DNA of 64,000 bases from Neoroseomonas alkaliterrae (GCF_014199195.1 NZ_JACIJE010000006.1:186001-250000); one strand, 5' to 3'; counted from the first letter of the stretch, positions 17,609 to 26,279 are shown. Made by a program: numbers and translations. Notes: generated from the sequence alone by a model not told the origin.

Positions 17609-18754
17609 ATGCATGCCTTCGACCTGCCCGAGGCCACCCGTGCGCTGCAATCCGTCGCGCTCGACTTCGCCCGCGACGTGCTCGCGCCCAATGCCCGCCG
17701 CTGGGACGAGGAGCGCCATTTCCCGCTGGCCGAGATGCGCGAGGCTGCCGGGCTCGGCATGGCCGCGCTCTATGTGCGCGAGGAGTCGGGCGGCGCGGGG
17801 CTGACGCGCCTCGACGCGGCGGTGGTGTTCGAGGCGCTGGCGACGGGCTGCCCGACCGTGTCGGCCTATCTCTCGATCCACAACATGGTCGCCTGGATGA
17901 TCGACCGCTTCGGCTCCGACGCGCAGCGCGCGGCCTGGCTGCCGTCGCTCGTGACGATGGAGCGCGTCGCCTCCTATGCGCTGACCGAGCCGGGTTCGGG
18001 CAGCGACGCGGCGGCGCTGCGCACCCGCGCCGCGCGCGACAATGCGGGCTATGTGCTGAACGGCACCAAGCAGTTCATCTCCGGCGCGGGCGAATCCGAC
18101 CTCTACCTCACCATGGTCCGCACCGGCGGGGAGGGGCCCTCGGGCATCTCGGCGCTGCTGGTGCCGAAGGAGACGCCGGGCCTCTCCTTCGGCGCGAACG
18201 AGCGCAAGATGGGCTGGAACGCGCAGCCGACGCGGCAGGTCATCTTCCAGGATGCGCGCGTGCCGGCGGAGGCGCTGCTCGGCGAGGAGGGGCAGGGCTT
18301 CCGCTTCGCCATGGCGGGGCTCGATGGCGGGCGGCTCAACATCGCCGCCTGCTCGCTGGGCGGGGCGGAGGCGGCGCTGGAGATTGCGCTCGACTACACG
18401 CGGCAGCGCAAGGCCTTCGGGCGCGCGGTCAGCGATTTCCAGAACACGCAGTTCCGGCTGGCCGACATGCGCACCGAGCTGGAGGCGGCGCGCGCGCTGC
18501 TGTGGCGCGCCTGCGCGAAGCTCGATGCCGGCGCGCCGGACGCCACGGCCTTCTGCGCCATGGCGAAGCGCTTCGTCACCGACACCGGATCGCGCGTCGC
18601 GGACGAGGCGCTGCAATTGCTCGGCGGCTATGGCTATCTGGCCGACTACGGCATCGAGAAGATCGTGCGCGACCTGCGCGTGCACCGCATCCTGGAAGGC
18701 ACCAACGAGATCATGCGGCTGATCGTGGCGCGGAAGATGCTGGGCGCACGCTGA
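17609..18754 (+). CDS. Acyl-CoA dehydrogenase, isobutyryl-CoA dehydrogenase type
   Basis: A 381-residue FAD-dependent acyl-CoA dehydrogenase. The stretch SAYLSIHNMVAWMID closely follows the isobutyryl-CoA dehydrogenase (ACAD8) subgroup of valine breakdown. The family signatures ALTEPGSGSDAAAL (FAD/substrate loop), QLLGGYGYL and the C-terminal RILEGTNEIMRLI with the catalytic Glu are present. The ATG at 17609 gives the normal family N-terminus. With the upstream 2-oxoacid oxidoreductase it would carry branched-chain amino acid carbon onward; the substrate assignment rests on motif similarity. Confidence 0.9.
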   Translation: MHAFDLPEATRALQSVALDFARDVLAPNARRWDEERHFPLAEMREAAGLGMAALYVREESGGAGLTRLDAAVVFEALATGCPTVSAYLSIHNMVAWMIDRFGSDAQRAAWLPSLVTMERVASYALTEPGSGSDAAALRTRAARDNAGYVLNGTKQFISGAGESDLYLTMVRTGGEGPSGISALLVPKETPGLSFGANERKMGWNAQPTRQVIFQDARVPAEALLGEEGQGFRFAMAGLDGGRLNIAACSLGGAEAALEIALDYTRQRKAFGRAVSDFQNTQFRLADMRTELEAARALLWRACAKLDAGAPDATAFCAMAKRFVTDTGSRVADEALQLLGGYGYLADYGIEKIVRDLRVHRILEGTNEIMRLIVARKMLGAR

Positions 18755-18835
18755 CGGGCGTGGGCCCGGCTCTCCGCGAGCCCCTCCCGCCAGCCTCGGC
18801 CGCGTTCCCGCCGGCCGGCCGGGGCCGCGCGCCGT

Positions 18836-21718
18836 TCACACCCACAGGATCGCCGCCGGGTCGAAGGCGCCGCCCGCAAGGCCGGGCAGCACGAAGCCCA
18901 TCTCCGCCCCGCCATTGCCGTCGAGGTCGAGCAGCAGCGTCTGGCTCGCGGCATCGTAGCGGCCCTCGGCGCGTCCGCCGGCGCTGAAGCCCGCGCTGCC
19001 GAGCCAGCGGAAGGCACCGGCGGTCGCGATGCCCACCAGCACGATGGCATCGCCCTCGGCCGCGCTGAAGCCGGCGATGGTGTCCGGCGCGGCGGCGGCC
19101 GAATCCGCCACGGCGGTATAGACGAAGAGGTCCGCCCCGCCCCCGCCCGCGAGCCAGTCCCGCCCCGCGCCGCCCTGGATGGTGTCGTTGCCCGGGCCAC
19201 CGATGATGGTGTCGCCGCCCGCCCCGCCCGTGACGAGGGCCGCGCCGCTGCCGGGCCCGATCACGACATGGTCCGCGCCGGCGCCGCCGCGGATCACCTC
19301 GACGCCGGTCGCGACCACCGCGATGCCGCCATCGCCCAGCGTCAGCACATCGTGCCCGCCGCCGAGCGCGGCGCTCACCGTCCCATCGGCCGAGGCGATG
19401 GTGACATGATCGCTCCCGGCCTGCCCGGTCACGGTCTCGACCCCGCGCAGGACGATGCTGTTCGCGCCCGGCCCGAGCGCGACCGCATCGAGGCCCGCCC
19501 CGAGGTCGTAGTCCGCCCCCGCGATGCCGCCGAGCAGCGTGAGGATGTCGTCGCCGCCGCCACCCGTCACGCGCTCCACATCGGCCAGCAGCACGCGGTT
19601 GCCGCCCGGCGCCAGCACCACCTCGTCGAGGCCGGCGCCGAGGCGCAGCACCACGCCATCGGCCCCGCCCGCGAGCAGGATCGAATCGTCCCCGTCGCTG
19701 CCCGTCACATGCTCGACGCCGGAGAGCGCGATGCGGTTGCCCCCGCGCGTCAGGGCCAGCGTGTCGTATCCCGCGCCGAGATCCACCACGCCATCGGCCA
19801 TCGCGCTGCCGAGCGTGACCGCATCCTCCCCGCCGCCGCCGATGATGGTCTCGGCCAGCGCGATGGTCGCGCTGTTGCCGCCATCGGCAAGCACCAGGAT
19901 GTCCGCCCCGGCGCCGAGGTTGAGATGCGCGCCCTGCAGCGGATCGAGCACCGTCACCGTGTCGTCGCCGCCGCCCGCATGCAGATGCGCCACGCCCGAG
20001 ATGCGCAGCGCATCCGCCGCATCCGAGAGCACCAGCCTGTCCTGCCCCGCGCCGAGCGCGACGAGCGCGTCCTCGGCGGGGGAGAGCAGGATCACCTCGT
20101 CCGCCCCGGCGCCGCCGAGGATGGTTTCCGCCCCGGCCACCGAGACGCGGTTCGCCCCGTCGGCCAGCACCAGCACGTCCGAGCCCGCGCCGAGATCCAC
20201 CAGCGCATCGGTCGAGGCATGGGCGAAGGTCACGTGGTCGTCGCCCGCGCCGCCGATCAGGGTCTCGATCCCGGCGATGGCCAGCATGTTGCCGCCATCG
20301 GCCAGGCGCAGCCTGTCCCGCCCCGCGCCGAGATCCACGAAGGCGGGCGCGGCCTGGCCGAGCGTCAGCTCCTCGTCCCCGCCGCCGCCCTGCAGGGCCT
20401 CGACGCCGAGCAGCAGCGCGCGCACCGGCCCGCCGCGGATCACGAGGCTGTCGAAGCCGGCGCCGAGGTCGAGGATGCCGTCGAGCACCGCGCCCGTCAG
20501 CGTCACGGCGTCGCTGCCCGCCCCGCCGGTCAGCGTCTCGACGCCGCCCGCCTGCAGGCTGTTGCCCCCATCGGCGAGCCACAGGCGGTCAGCCCCCTCG
20601 CCGAGGTCCACCACCCCTCCGGCCATCGCCCCGCCCAGCGTCACGCTCTCGGCCCCCGCGGTGCCCTCGATGCTCTCGACGCCGGTGAAGAGGAAGGCGC
20701 CGCCTTCGAGCAGCCGCACCCGGTCGGGGCCCGCGCCGCCGATGACGGTCTCGGCCCCGCGCAGGTCGAGCGTGCCGCCGCCATCGCCGAGGACGAGGAG
20801 GTCCGACCCCGCGCCGAGGTCGAACGCCGCGCCGGGCCCGAGCGGGCCGGTCACGCGCACCACGTCGTCGCCCGCGCCGGAGACGAGCGTCTCGATCCCG
20901 CCGATGAGGATGTCGTTGAGCGCATCGGCGAGCACGATGCGGTCGGCGCCCGCGCCGCCGATGATGGTCTCGGCGCCGCTGACCGTCGCATCGGTGCCGC
21001 CATCGCCGAGGACCAGGAGGTCCGCACCCGGGCCGAGGTCGTAGGCCCCCGCATTCGCGCCTTCGAGCAGGATGGTGTCGTCCCCGCCGCCGGCGCTGAT
21101 CAGCTCGGCGCCGGAGACGGTCACGCGGTCGTCGCCCTCGCTCAGCCAGAGGTCGTCCTGGCCGCCGCCGAGCTCGATCCGCATGTCCGAGACGGCCCCG
21201 GCGACGGTGATGGATTCCGTGCCGCTGCTGCCGATCACCGTCTCGATGTCGGGCGCGAGCAGCAGCACGTTGCCGCCCGGCGCGGAGACGGTGAGCCTGT
21301 CGCGCCCGGCGCCGAGCGAGACGTATCCGTTCATCGTCGTGCCGGTGAAGACGTCGTCGTCCCCGTTGCCGCCGATCACCGTCTCGATGCGCAGGATGCG
21401 CAGCGAGTTGCCGCCATCGGCGAGGACCAGCACGTCGGTCCCGCCGCGCAGCTCGATGCGGCCGTTCACCAGCGGCGTGAGCATGGTGATGTGGTCGTTG
21501 CCGGTGCCGCCGATGATGGTCTCGACATTGGCGGCGACGACGAGGTTGGTCGCGTTGGCGAGGGTCAGCCGGTCGGCGCCGCCGCCGAGGTCCACATAGG
21601 CGCCGGCGAGCGCGCCGCTGACCGTGATGTCGTCCGCGAAGGCCCCGCCGACGAGGGTGGAGAAGGCGGCGAGCGTGGCGCTGTTCGGCGAATCCTGGGG
21701 GAGGGTGATGCTGGACAG
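18836..21718 (-). CDS. Giant RTX-like beta-roll repeat protein, apparent CTG start
   Basis: A Gly/Asp-rich, presumably secreted protein of about 960 residues. Roughly 18-19 units of about 45 residues each carry two RTX-like turns, of the kind ETIIGGAGADRIVL and VDLGAGSDVLVLADGGN. The last 110 residues hold canonical calcium-binding nonapeptides (GGPGNDTIQGGAGRDWL) and a serralysin-type C-terminal domain, the usual type I secretion signal region. No ATG, GTG or TTG precedes the first repeat in frame. The first GTG (21595) falls inside a repeat, while CTG at 21718 has GGAGG 8 nt upstream. Function is unknown: adhesion, surface layer or matrix are possible. Confidence 0.8.
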   Translation of the reverse strand: MSSITLPQDSPNSATLAAFSTLVGGAFADDITVSGALAGAYVDLGGGADRLTLANATNLVVAANVETIIGGTGNDHITMLTPLVNGRIELRGGTDVLVLADGGNSLRILRIETVIGGNGDDDVFTGTTMNGYVSLGAGRDRLTVSAPGGNVLLLAPDIETVIGSSGTESITVAGAVSDMRIELGGGQDDLWLSEGDDRVTVSGAELISAGGGDDTILLEGANAGAYDLGPGADLLVLGDGGTDATVSGAETIIGGAGADRIVLADALNDILIGGIETLVSGAGDDVVRVTGPLGPGAAFDLGAGSDLLVLGDGGGTLDLRGAETVIGGAGPDRVRLLEGGAFLFTGVESIEGTAGAESVTLGGAMAGGVVDLGEGADRLWLADGGNSLQAGGVETLTGGAGSDAVTLTGAVLDGILDLGAGFDSLVIRGGPVRALLLGVEALQGGGGDEELTLGQAAPAFVDLGAGRDRLRLADGGNMLAIAGIETLIGGAGDDHVTFAHASTDALVDLGAGSDVLVLADGANRVSVAGAETILGGAGADEVILLSPAEDALVALGAGQDRLVLSDAADALRISGVAHLHAGGGDDTVTVLDPLQGAHLNLGAGADILVLADGGNSATIALAETIIGGGGEDAVTLGSAMADGVVDLGAGYDTLALTRGGNRIALSGVEHVTGSDGDDSILLAGGADGVVLRLGAGLDEVVLAPGGNRVLLADVERVTGGGGDDILTLLGGIAGADYDLGAGLDAVALGPGANSIVLRGVETVTGQAGSDHVTIASADGTVSAALGGGHDVLTLGDGGIAVVATGVEVIRGGAGADHVVIGPGSGAALVTGGAGGDTIIGGPGNDTIQGGAGRDWLAGGGGADLFVYTAVADSAAAAPDTIAGFSAAEGDAIVLVGIATAGAFRWLGSAGFSAGGRAEGRYDAASQTLLLDLDGNGGAEMGFVLPGLAGGAFDPAAILWV
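18980..21690 (-). repeat. Tandem repeats of about 135 bp coding 45-residue RTX-like units
   Basis: The repeat protein consists of diverged tandem units with an almost constant length near 45 residues. Each unit begins with a V/I/A-E-T-hydrophobic2-G-G-x-G motif, and about 18 such starts can be counted, followed by a short canonical RTX block. The DNA copies differ considerably, which points to old duplication. Confidence 0.8.
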
Positions 21719-21845
21719 GGCGAAGGCCTCCGGCGGGGGGCGGCGCGCGGCCGCGCCGTTCCCCCGCAGGATGAGCGCCTGTCTTTAGAAGGAGACGAAT
21801 TTTCGAGACGAATCCAGGAAAAAGCGATCCTGTCTCGTGCGGCCA

Positions 21846-22649
21846 TCAGGTCTTGATCTGGCCTCCGCCGGGACCCCGCCCGCGCCCCGGCGGGTCGCTC
21901 GGGTCGTTGTCGCTCGGGCCGGCGGGCTGCTGGCGGCCCGGGCCGCCGCGCCCCTGGCCGGGCGGGTCGCTCGGGTCCGAATCCGAAGGGCCGAGCGGAC
22001 GCCCGCCGCCCTGCGGCCCGCGCCCCCGGCCGGGCGGATCATTGGGGTCGGCGTCGGAAATGCCGCCCCGCTGGCCGCCGCCGCGCCCCTGGCCTGGCGG
22101 GTCGCTCGGATCCGAATCGGAGGGGCCAAGCGGGCGACCGCCACCCTGCGGCCCGCGCCCCCGGCCGGGCGGATCATTGGGGTCGGCGTCGGAAATCCCG
22201 CCCCGCTGGCCGCCGCCGCGCCCCTGGCCGGGCGGGTCGCTCGGATCCGAATCGGAGGGGCCGAGCGGACGCCCGCCGCCCTGCGGCCCGCGCCCCCGGC
22301 CGGGCGGATCGTTGGGGTCGGCGTCGGAAATGCCGCCCCGCTGGCCGCCGCCGCGCCCCTGGCCGGGCGGGTCGCTCGGGTCCGAGTCGGAGGGGCCGAG
22401 CGGACGCCCGCCGCCCTGCGGCCCGCGCCCCCGGCCGGGCGGGTCGTTGGGGTCCGCATCGCTGATGCCCGGGCCCGGCGGGCGCGGTTCCGGCGGTGTC
22501 GGGCTGCGGCCCGGCGCGCCGTCGCCGCCTTCCGGTCCCTTTGTTCCCTGGGCGGAGGCGAGGCCCGGCACGCTCGCCGCGCCGCCTGCCGCCGCCGCCC
22601 TGACCATCAGGAGGCGCCGGGCGAGGCGGCGGTCGTTGCTGTCGGTCAT
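21846..22649 (-). CDS. Pro/Gly/Asp-rich tandem repeat protein with Tat-like leader
   Basis: A 267-residue protein of unknown function. The first 35 residues look like an export signal: two arginine pairs (DRRLARRLLMV), an Ala-rich hydrophobic stretch and a likely cleavage after ASA. The rest is low complexity: four near-identical 45-residue units, with segments DADPNDPPGRGRGPQGGG and SDSDPSDPPGQGRGGG, plus a partial fifth. Such sequence is probably disordered and could bind cations or polysaccharide. It lies 127 nt upstream of the RTX-like gene on the same strand, so the two may share a promoter. Confidence 0.75.
   Translation of the reverse strand: MTDSNDRRLARRLLMVRAAAAGGAASVPGLASAQGTKGPEGGDGAPGRSPTPPEPRPPGPGISDADPNDPPGRGRGPQGGGRPLGPSDSDPSDPPGQGRGGGQRGGISDADPNDPPGRGRGPQGGGRPLGPSDSDPSDPPGQGRGGGQRGGISDADPNDPPGRGRGPQGGGRPLGPSDSDPSDPPGQGRGGGQRGGISDADPNDPPGRGRGPQGGGRPLGPSDSDPSDPPGQGRGGPGRQQPAGPSDNDPSDPPGRGRGPGGGQIKT
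21880..22470. repeat. 135-bp direct tandem repeats, about 4.4 copies
   Basis: The same 10-mer start (GCGTCGGAAA) recurs at 22051, 22186 and 22321, with a diverged copy at 22456 and another diverged unit near 21916, exactly 135 bp apart. The copies are nearly identical, so copy number could change by slippage or recombination without disturbing the reading frame. Confidence 0.93.
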
Positions 22650-22753
22650 GGCTGGCGTCTCCGCGTGCTGGCGGGACCATTCTCCGCCCGGAGCGGTGCC
22701 GACACAATGCCGGAGGCCGGATCCTCGGCGGGCGCAATCAGGCTTGCGTTAAT

Positions 22754-22768
22754 GTTCTCTTTTTGTTC
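22754..22768 (+). promoter_or_regulatory. Putative LexA (SOS) box of alphaproteobacterial type
   Basis: GTTC-N7-GTTC with a pyrimidine-rich spacer (TCTTTTT) lies 10 nt upstream of the ATG of the 59-aa membrane protein, in the 129-nt divergent gap. This direct repeat is the LexA target known from alphaproteobacteria. A short motif like this can occur by chance, but the AT-rich setting and intergenic position favour a real site. Confidence 0.6.
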
Positions 22769-22778
22769 TTATCCTCCC

Positions 22779-22958
22779 ATGAGCACGCGCACCCTTGATG
22801 ATCCCGGCCTCGCGATCCCGCCGCGCCCCGTCGCGGTCCGCTTCGTCCCCGCCCGCCCGCCGGCGCGCATCGCCCGGCGCATGATGCGGGACTTCACCGG
22901 CTTCCTCGCCATCGCCTGGGCGGTCGCCGAGATCGCGCTCTGGGCCGGGGGCGCCTGA
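22779..22958 (+). CDS. Small membrane protein behind a putative LexA box
   Basis: A 59-residue protein, not recognised as a named family. The N-terminal half is Pro/Arg-rich and basic (PPRPVAVRFVPARPPARIARR), and the C-terminus is one membrane helix (about 40-57, FTGFLAIAWAVAEIALWAG). The ATG at 22779 lies just after the GTTC-N7-GTTC site, so expression on DNA damage is likely. By analogy with SOS-induced small membrane division inhibitors such as Caulobacter SidA, a checkpoint role is conceivable; that is inference, with no sequence similarity claimed. Confidence 0.7.
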   Translation: MSTRTLDDPGLAIPPRPVAVRFVPARPPARIARRMMRDFTGFLAIAWAVAEIALWAGGA

Positions 22959-23061
22959 GCCGGACCCGCCGGGGCCGGCGCCTTGACCCCGCCCGGCGAG
23001 GATTGGCACGCTGCCCTGCCGGGCCCATCTCCCGACCCGGCAGAACGAATTCCGGCATCCG

Positions 23062-24276
23062 ATGGCATTGGGCAGGCGTGTGTTTCTCGGCGCCGGGCTT
23101 GCCGGCGGGGCGGGTGTCTGGGTGGCGGCCCGGCACCGGCCGCCCTCGCGCGGGGACCCCGTCCCGCCCGATCGCGTGACTGACGCCTCGGTCCTCGGCA
23201 TCCCGAATGAGCGCTTCGTCATCGGCTCCCCGCAAGGCGTCGAGGGCCTGCAGCGCGAGATGACGGCCGCGAACATGCGGCGCCGGCGCGCGCTGGGCCT
23301 GCCGATCGGGACGCCGCTGCTGCAGCGGAACCTGCTCGCCATCTCGGGCGGTGGCGAGAACGGCGCCTTCGGGGCCGGCCTGCTCTGCGGCTGGACCGAG
23401 CACGGGAGCCGGCCGGAATTCGACTTCGTGACCGGGGTGAGCGCCGGCGCGCTGCTCGCCCCCTTCGCGCTGCTCGGTCCCGGCCGCGATCCCGAGATCC
23501 GCCGCCTCTTCACCGGCATCTCGACCACGGATGTGATGCGCGAGCGCGGCTACATCGCCGCGCTGCTCGGCGACAGCCTTGCCGACAACGCGCCGCTCCT
23601 CGAGACCATCTCGCGCCACCTCGACGCGGCGATGCTCGCCGACATCGCCGCGGCCTACGAGGCCGGGCGCATGCTCCTGGTCGCCACGGTCAACCTCGAC
23701 GCCCAGGCCGGCATTTGGTGGAACATCGGCGCGATCGCCGCGAGCGGCAGGCCCGGGGCGCTCGATCTCGCGCGCCGCATCCTGCTCGGCTCCTCGGCGA
23801 TCCCGGGCCTGTTTCCGCCGACCATGCTGGACGTGACGGTGGATGGCCACCGCTACGAGGAGATGCACGTGGACGGCGGCGCGCTGGCGCAGACCTTCCT
23901 CTACCCATCCTCCTACGGCGCGCAGCGGCGCGAGCGCATCAGGCAGGGCCTGCCCGTGCCGCGCGCCGCCGCCTACGTGATCAGGAACGCCCGCCTGGGC
24001 GCGTCCGGCCCGCAGGCGCCGGTCGGGCGCTCGACCTTCTCGATCGCCGAACGCGCCCTTGCCGCGCTGATCCGCGCCAACGGCTTCGGCGACATCGAAC
24101 GGATCGCGACCTATGCCGAGCGCGACGGGATCGACTTCAACCTGGCGGCGATCGGGCCGGACTTCCCGCTGCTGCCGCGCGCACGCTTCGACCAGGACTA
24201 CATGCGCGCGCTGTTCCAATACGGCTACGAGAGGGGCCGCGCAGGCTATCCCTGGGCGAAGCATCCGCCCGGCTGA
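23062..24276 (+). CDS. Patatin-like phospholipase, Tat-like leader
   Basis: A 404-residue lipid acyl hydrolase of the patatin family with a Ser-Asp dyad. The oxyanion loop SGGGENGAFGAGLL is at about 95-108, the nucleophile Ser127 is in GVSAG, and the catalytic Asp is in HVDGG at about 271. The N-terminus (GRRVFLGAGLAGGAG) resembles a twin-arginine export or membrane-anchor signal, so it may act in the periplasm. It stands alone, about 100 nt after the small SOS-type gene, and is convergent with the DsbA-family gene. Confidence 0.88.
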   Translation: MALGRRVFLGAGLAGGAGVWVAARHRPPSRGDPVPPDRVTDASVLGIPNERFVIGSPQGVEGLQREMTAANMRRRRALGLPIGTPLLQRNLLAISGGGENGAFGAGLLCGWTEHGSRPEFDFVTGVSAGALLAPFALLGPGRDPEIRRLFTGISTTDVMRERGYIAALLGDSLADNAPLLETISRHLDAAMLADIAAAYEAGRMLLVATVNLDAQAGIWWNIGAIAASGRPGALDLARRILLGSSAIPGLFPPTMLDVTVDGHRYEEMHVDGGALAQTFLYPSSYGAQRRERIRQGLPVPRAAAYVIRNARLGASGPQAPVGRSTFSIAERALAALIRANGFGDIERIATYAERDGIDFNLAAIGPDFPLLPRARFDQDYMRALFQYGYERGRAGYPWAKHPPG

Positions 24277-24339
24277 GGCCCCGCGGCGAAGCCCGGGCCT
24301 CGGCCGATCCGCGAGGCCACGCCCCGCCGGCGCCGCGGC

Positions 24340-25014
24340 CTAGGCGGCCCGCTCGCGCAGGATCTCGACCGCCCTGCGGAAGCCTGCCGCCATGCGCTCG
24401 GCCGGCATGGCGCCAGAGAAAAGCAGGTGGCGATCGAGCAGGAAGGACGGCACGCCCGAGATCCCGGCCCGCGCGAGGCCGAGGGATTCCGCCACCACCT
24501 CGGCCCGCGCCGCCTCGCCCGCGGCGAAGGCGGCGAGGGCATCCTCCCCCATGCCGGCCTCGGCGCCGAGCCGCGCGAGCGTCGCAGGCTCCCCCACATC
24601 CTCGCCTTCCTGGAAATAGGCGCGGAACAGGCGCTCGGCGACGGCGTGCTGCACCCCGTCCGGTGCGGCGAGGCGGATCAGGCGATGGGCCTCGACGGTG
24701 TTCGGCGTGCGCGTCATCAGCGCGTGGCGGAATTCGAGCCCGGCCGCGCGCCCGGCCTCGGCGACCTGGGCGTCGAGTTCCTGCGACCGCTCCCAGGAGC
24801 CGAACTTCTCCGTCCGGTAGGCGCGCCGGTCCACGCCGCCTTCGGGCATGTCCGGGTTGAGCTGGTATGGCAGCCAGCCGATCTCGAAGCGCAGGCCCTC
24901 GGCGGCGAGCAGCGCCAGCGCGGCGTCCAGATGCGCCTTGCCGATCCAGCACCAGGGGCAGATCGCGTCGGAGACGATCTCGAGCCGGCCGGCGGTCGCT
25001 TCGGTGGCGGACAT
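24340..25014 (-). CDS. DsbA-family oxidoreductase, FrnE-like
   Basis: A 224-residue thioredoxin-fold protein with CPWC at residues 19-22 in DAICPWCWIGK, the inserted alpha-helical domain and the conserved cis-Pro loop SGVPSFLLD. This is the cytoplasmic FrnE/2-hydroxychromene-2-carboxylate isomerase-like branch of DsbA proteins; no signal peptide is visible. The frame is open far upstream, but family similarity begins at the ATG at 25014. It is divergent from the metallo-hydrolase gene at 25144. Confidence 0.9.
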   Translation of the reverse strand: MSATEATAGRLEIVSDAICPWCWIGKAHLDAALALLAAEGLRFEIGWLPYQLNPDMPEGGVDRRAYRTEKFGSWERSQELDAQVAEAGRAAGLEFRHALMTRTPNTVEAHRLIRLAAPDGVQHAVAERLFRAYFQEGEDVGEPATLARLGAEAGMGEDALAAFAAGEAARAEVVAESLGLARAGISGVPSFLLDRHLLFSGAMPAERMAAGFRRAVEILRERAA

Positions 25015-25143
25015 GGCGGGCTCCTTCCTGCGGCGTGACGGTCCGAGCATGGGCAGCCGCGGCCCGGCGCACAAGCCGCCGCACTTCCCCCCGCCATGCG
25101 CGCGCCCCATCTGAGCGGTGCCTCGTTCCAGGGAGAGACGCCC

Positions 25144-26124
25144 ATGCCCATGCCGCTCGGCCGACGCGCCATGCTCGCCGCCCCTGCGCTCCTCGCCGGC
25201 GCCGCGCTCGCGCCCGGCGCGCGCGCCGCGGCCCCGCCCCAGGCCGGCACCGCCAATCCCGGCTTCCACCGCGTGAAGGTCGGCGAGATCGAGGTGACCG
25301 CGCTGCTCGACGGCGCCATGGGCGGGGCGGGCGAGCAGTTCATCCCGCGCTTCTTCCCCGACAGCACGCCCGAGAGCATCGCCGCCCTGCGCGAGCGCGC
25401 CTGGTTCATGCCCAACGGCCTGCACCAGCCGGTCGGCGCCTATGTGGTGAACACCGGCCGCAACCTCTTCATGGTGGATTGCGGCGGCCATTCCTCCTTC
25501 ATCCGCACCACCGGGCGCACGCTCGATGCGCTGCGCGCCTCGGGCTACCGGCCCGAGCAGGTGGACACGGTGCTGCTGACGCACATCCACCCCGAGCACG
25601 CCCTCGGCCTCTCCTACGACGGCGCCACGGCGAACTTCCCGAATGCCGAGGTCGTCGTCTCGGCCGTGGACCACGCCTTCTGGACCGACCCGGCACAGGA
25701 AAGCCGCGTGCCCCAGGGCCAGCGCTTCATCGAGGCGGCGCGGCGCGCCATCCGCCCCTATGCCAACCGCATCCGCACCTTCGACATCGCGCGCGAGGTG
25801 GAGGTGCTGCCGGGCGTCTTCTCCGTGCCCGCCCCGGGCCATACGCCGGGCCATGTCTCCTTCCGCTTCGCCTCGGGCAACGAGACGATGCTGATCTGGG
25901 GCGACATCGCGCACCAGACCGTCATCCAACTCGCCCGCCCGCGCTGGCGCGTGGGCGTGGACGTGGACCCGGCCATGGGAATCGAGAGCCGGGTGAAGCA
26001 CCTCGACATGCTGGCCGCCGACCGCATCCAGGTGGGCGGTGTGCATGTGCCCTGGCCGGGCTTCGGGCGGGTGATCCGCGACGGCGAGGGCTACGCCTGG
26101 GTGCAGCGGCCGTTCCACGTGTGA
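25144..26124 (+). CDS. Exported metallo-beta-lactamase-fold hydrolase
   Basis: A 326-residue MBL-fold protein with a Tat-type signal peptide (GRRAMLAAPALLAGAALA, cleavage probably after ARA near residue 29). The first metal motif is THIHPEH at about 146-152, with Glu where most family members have Asp. Later ligands are in APGHTPGH and WGDIAH. The ATG at 25144 is preceded by GGAGAG. Its substrate is unknown; lactonase or other ester hydrolysis in the periplasm would fit. Confidence 0.87.
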   Translation: MPMPLGRRAMLAAPALLAGAALAPGARAAAPPQAGTANPGFHRVKVGEIEVTALLDGAMGGAGEQFIPRFFPDSTPESIAALRERAWFMPNGLHQPVGAYVVNTGRNLFMVDCGGHSSFIRTTGRTLDALRASGYRPEQVDTVLLTHIHPEHALGLSYDGATANFPNAEVVVSAVDHAFWTDPAQESRVPQGQRFIEAARRAIRPYANRIRTFDIAREVEVLPGVFSVPAPGHTPGHVSFRFASGNETMLIWGDIAHQTVIQLARPRWRVGVDVDPAMGIESRVKHLDMLAADRIQVGGVHVPWPGFGRVIRDGEGYAWVQRPFHV

Positions 26125-26279
26125 GGATGGGGCCCGGAGCGGGGCCTTGCCCCCTCCGGGCCGCTCCCCGGCACAGGCCGAGGGGCCGCCGGACCCCGTG
26201 ACCGGCGGAGGGCGGGCGGCGCCCCATCCCGCGCCGCGCCCCCTTGGACGCCGCGCCGCTTCCGCGCATGGTCCCTGCC

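Noticed and set aside
21880..22470. CRISPR array
   Set aside because: The repeats are 135 bp, contiguous without spacers, and lie inside an open reading frame.
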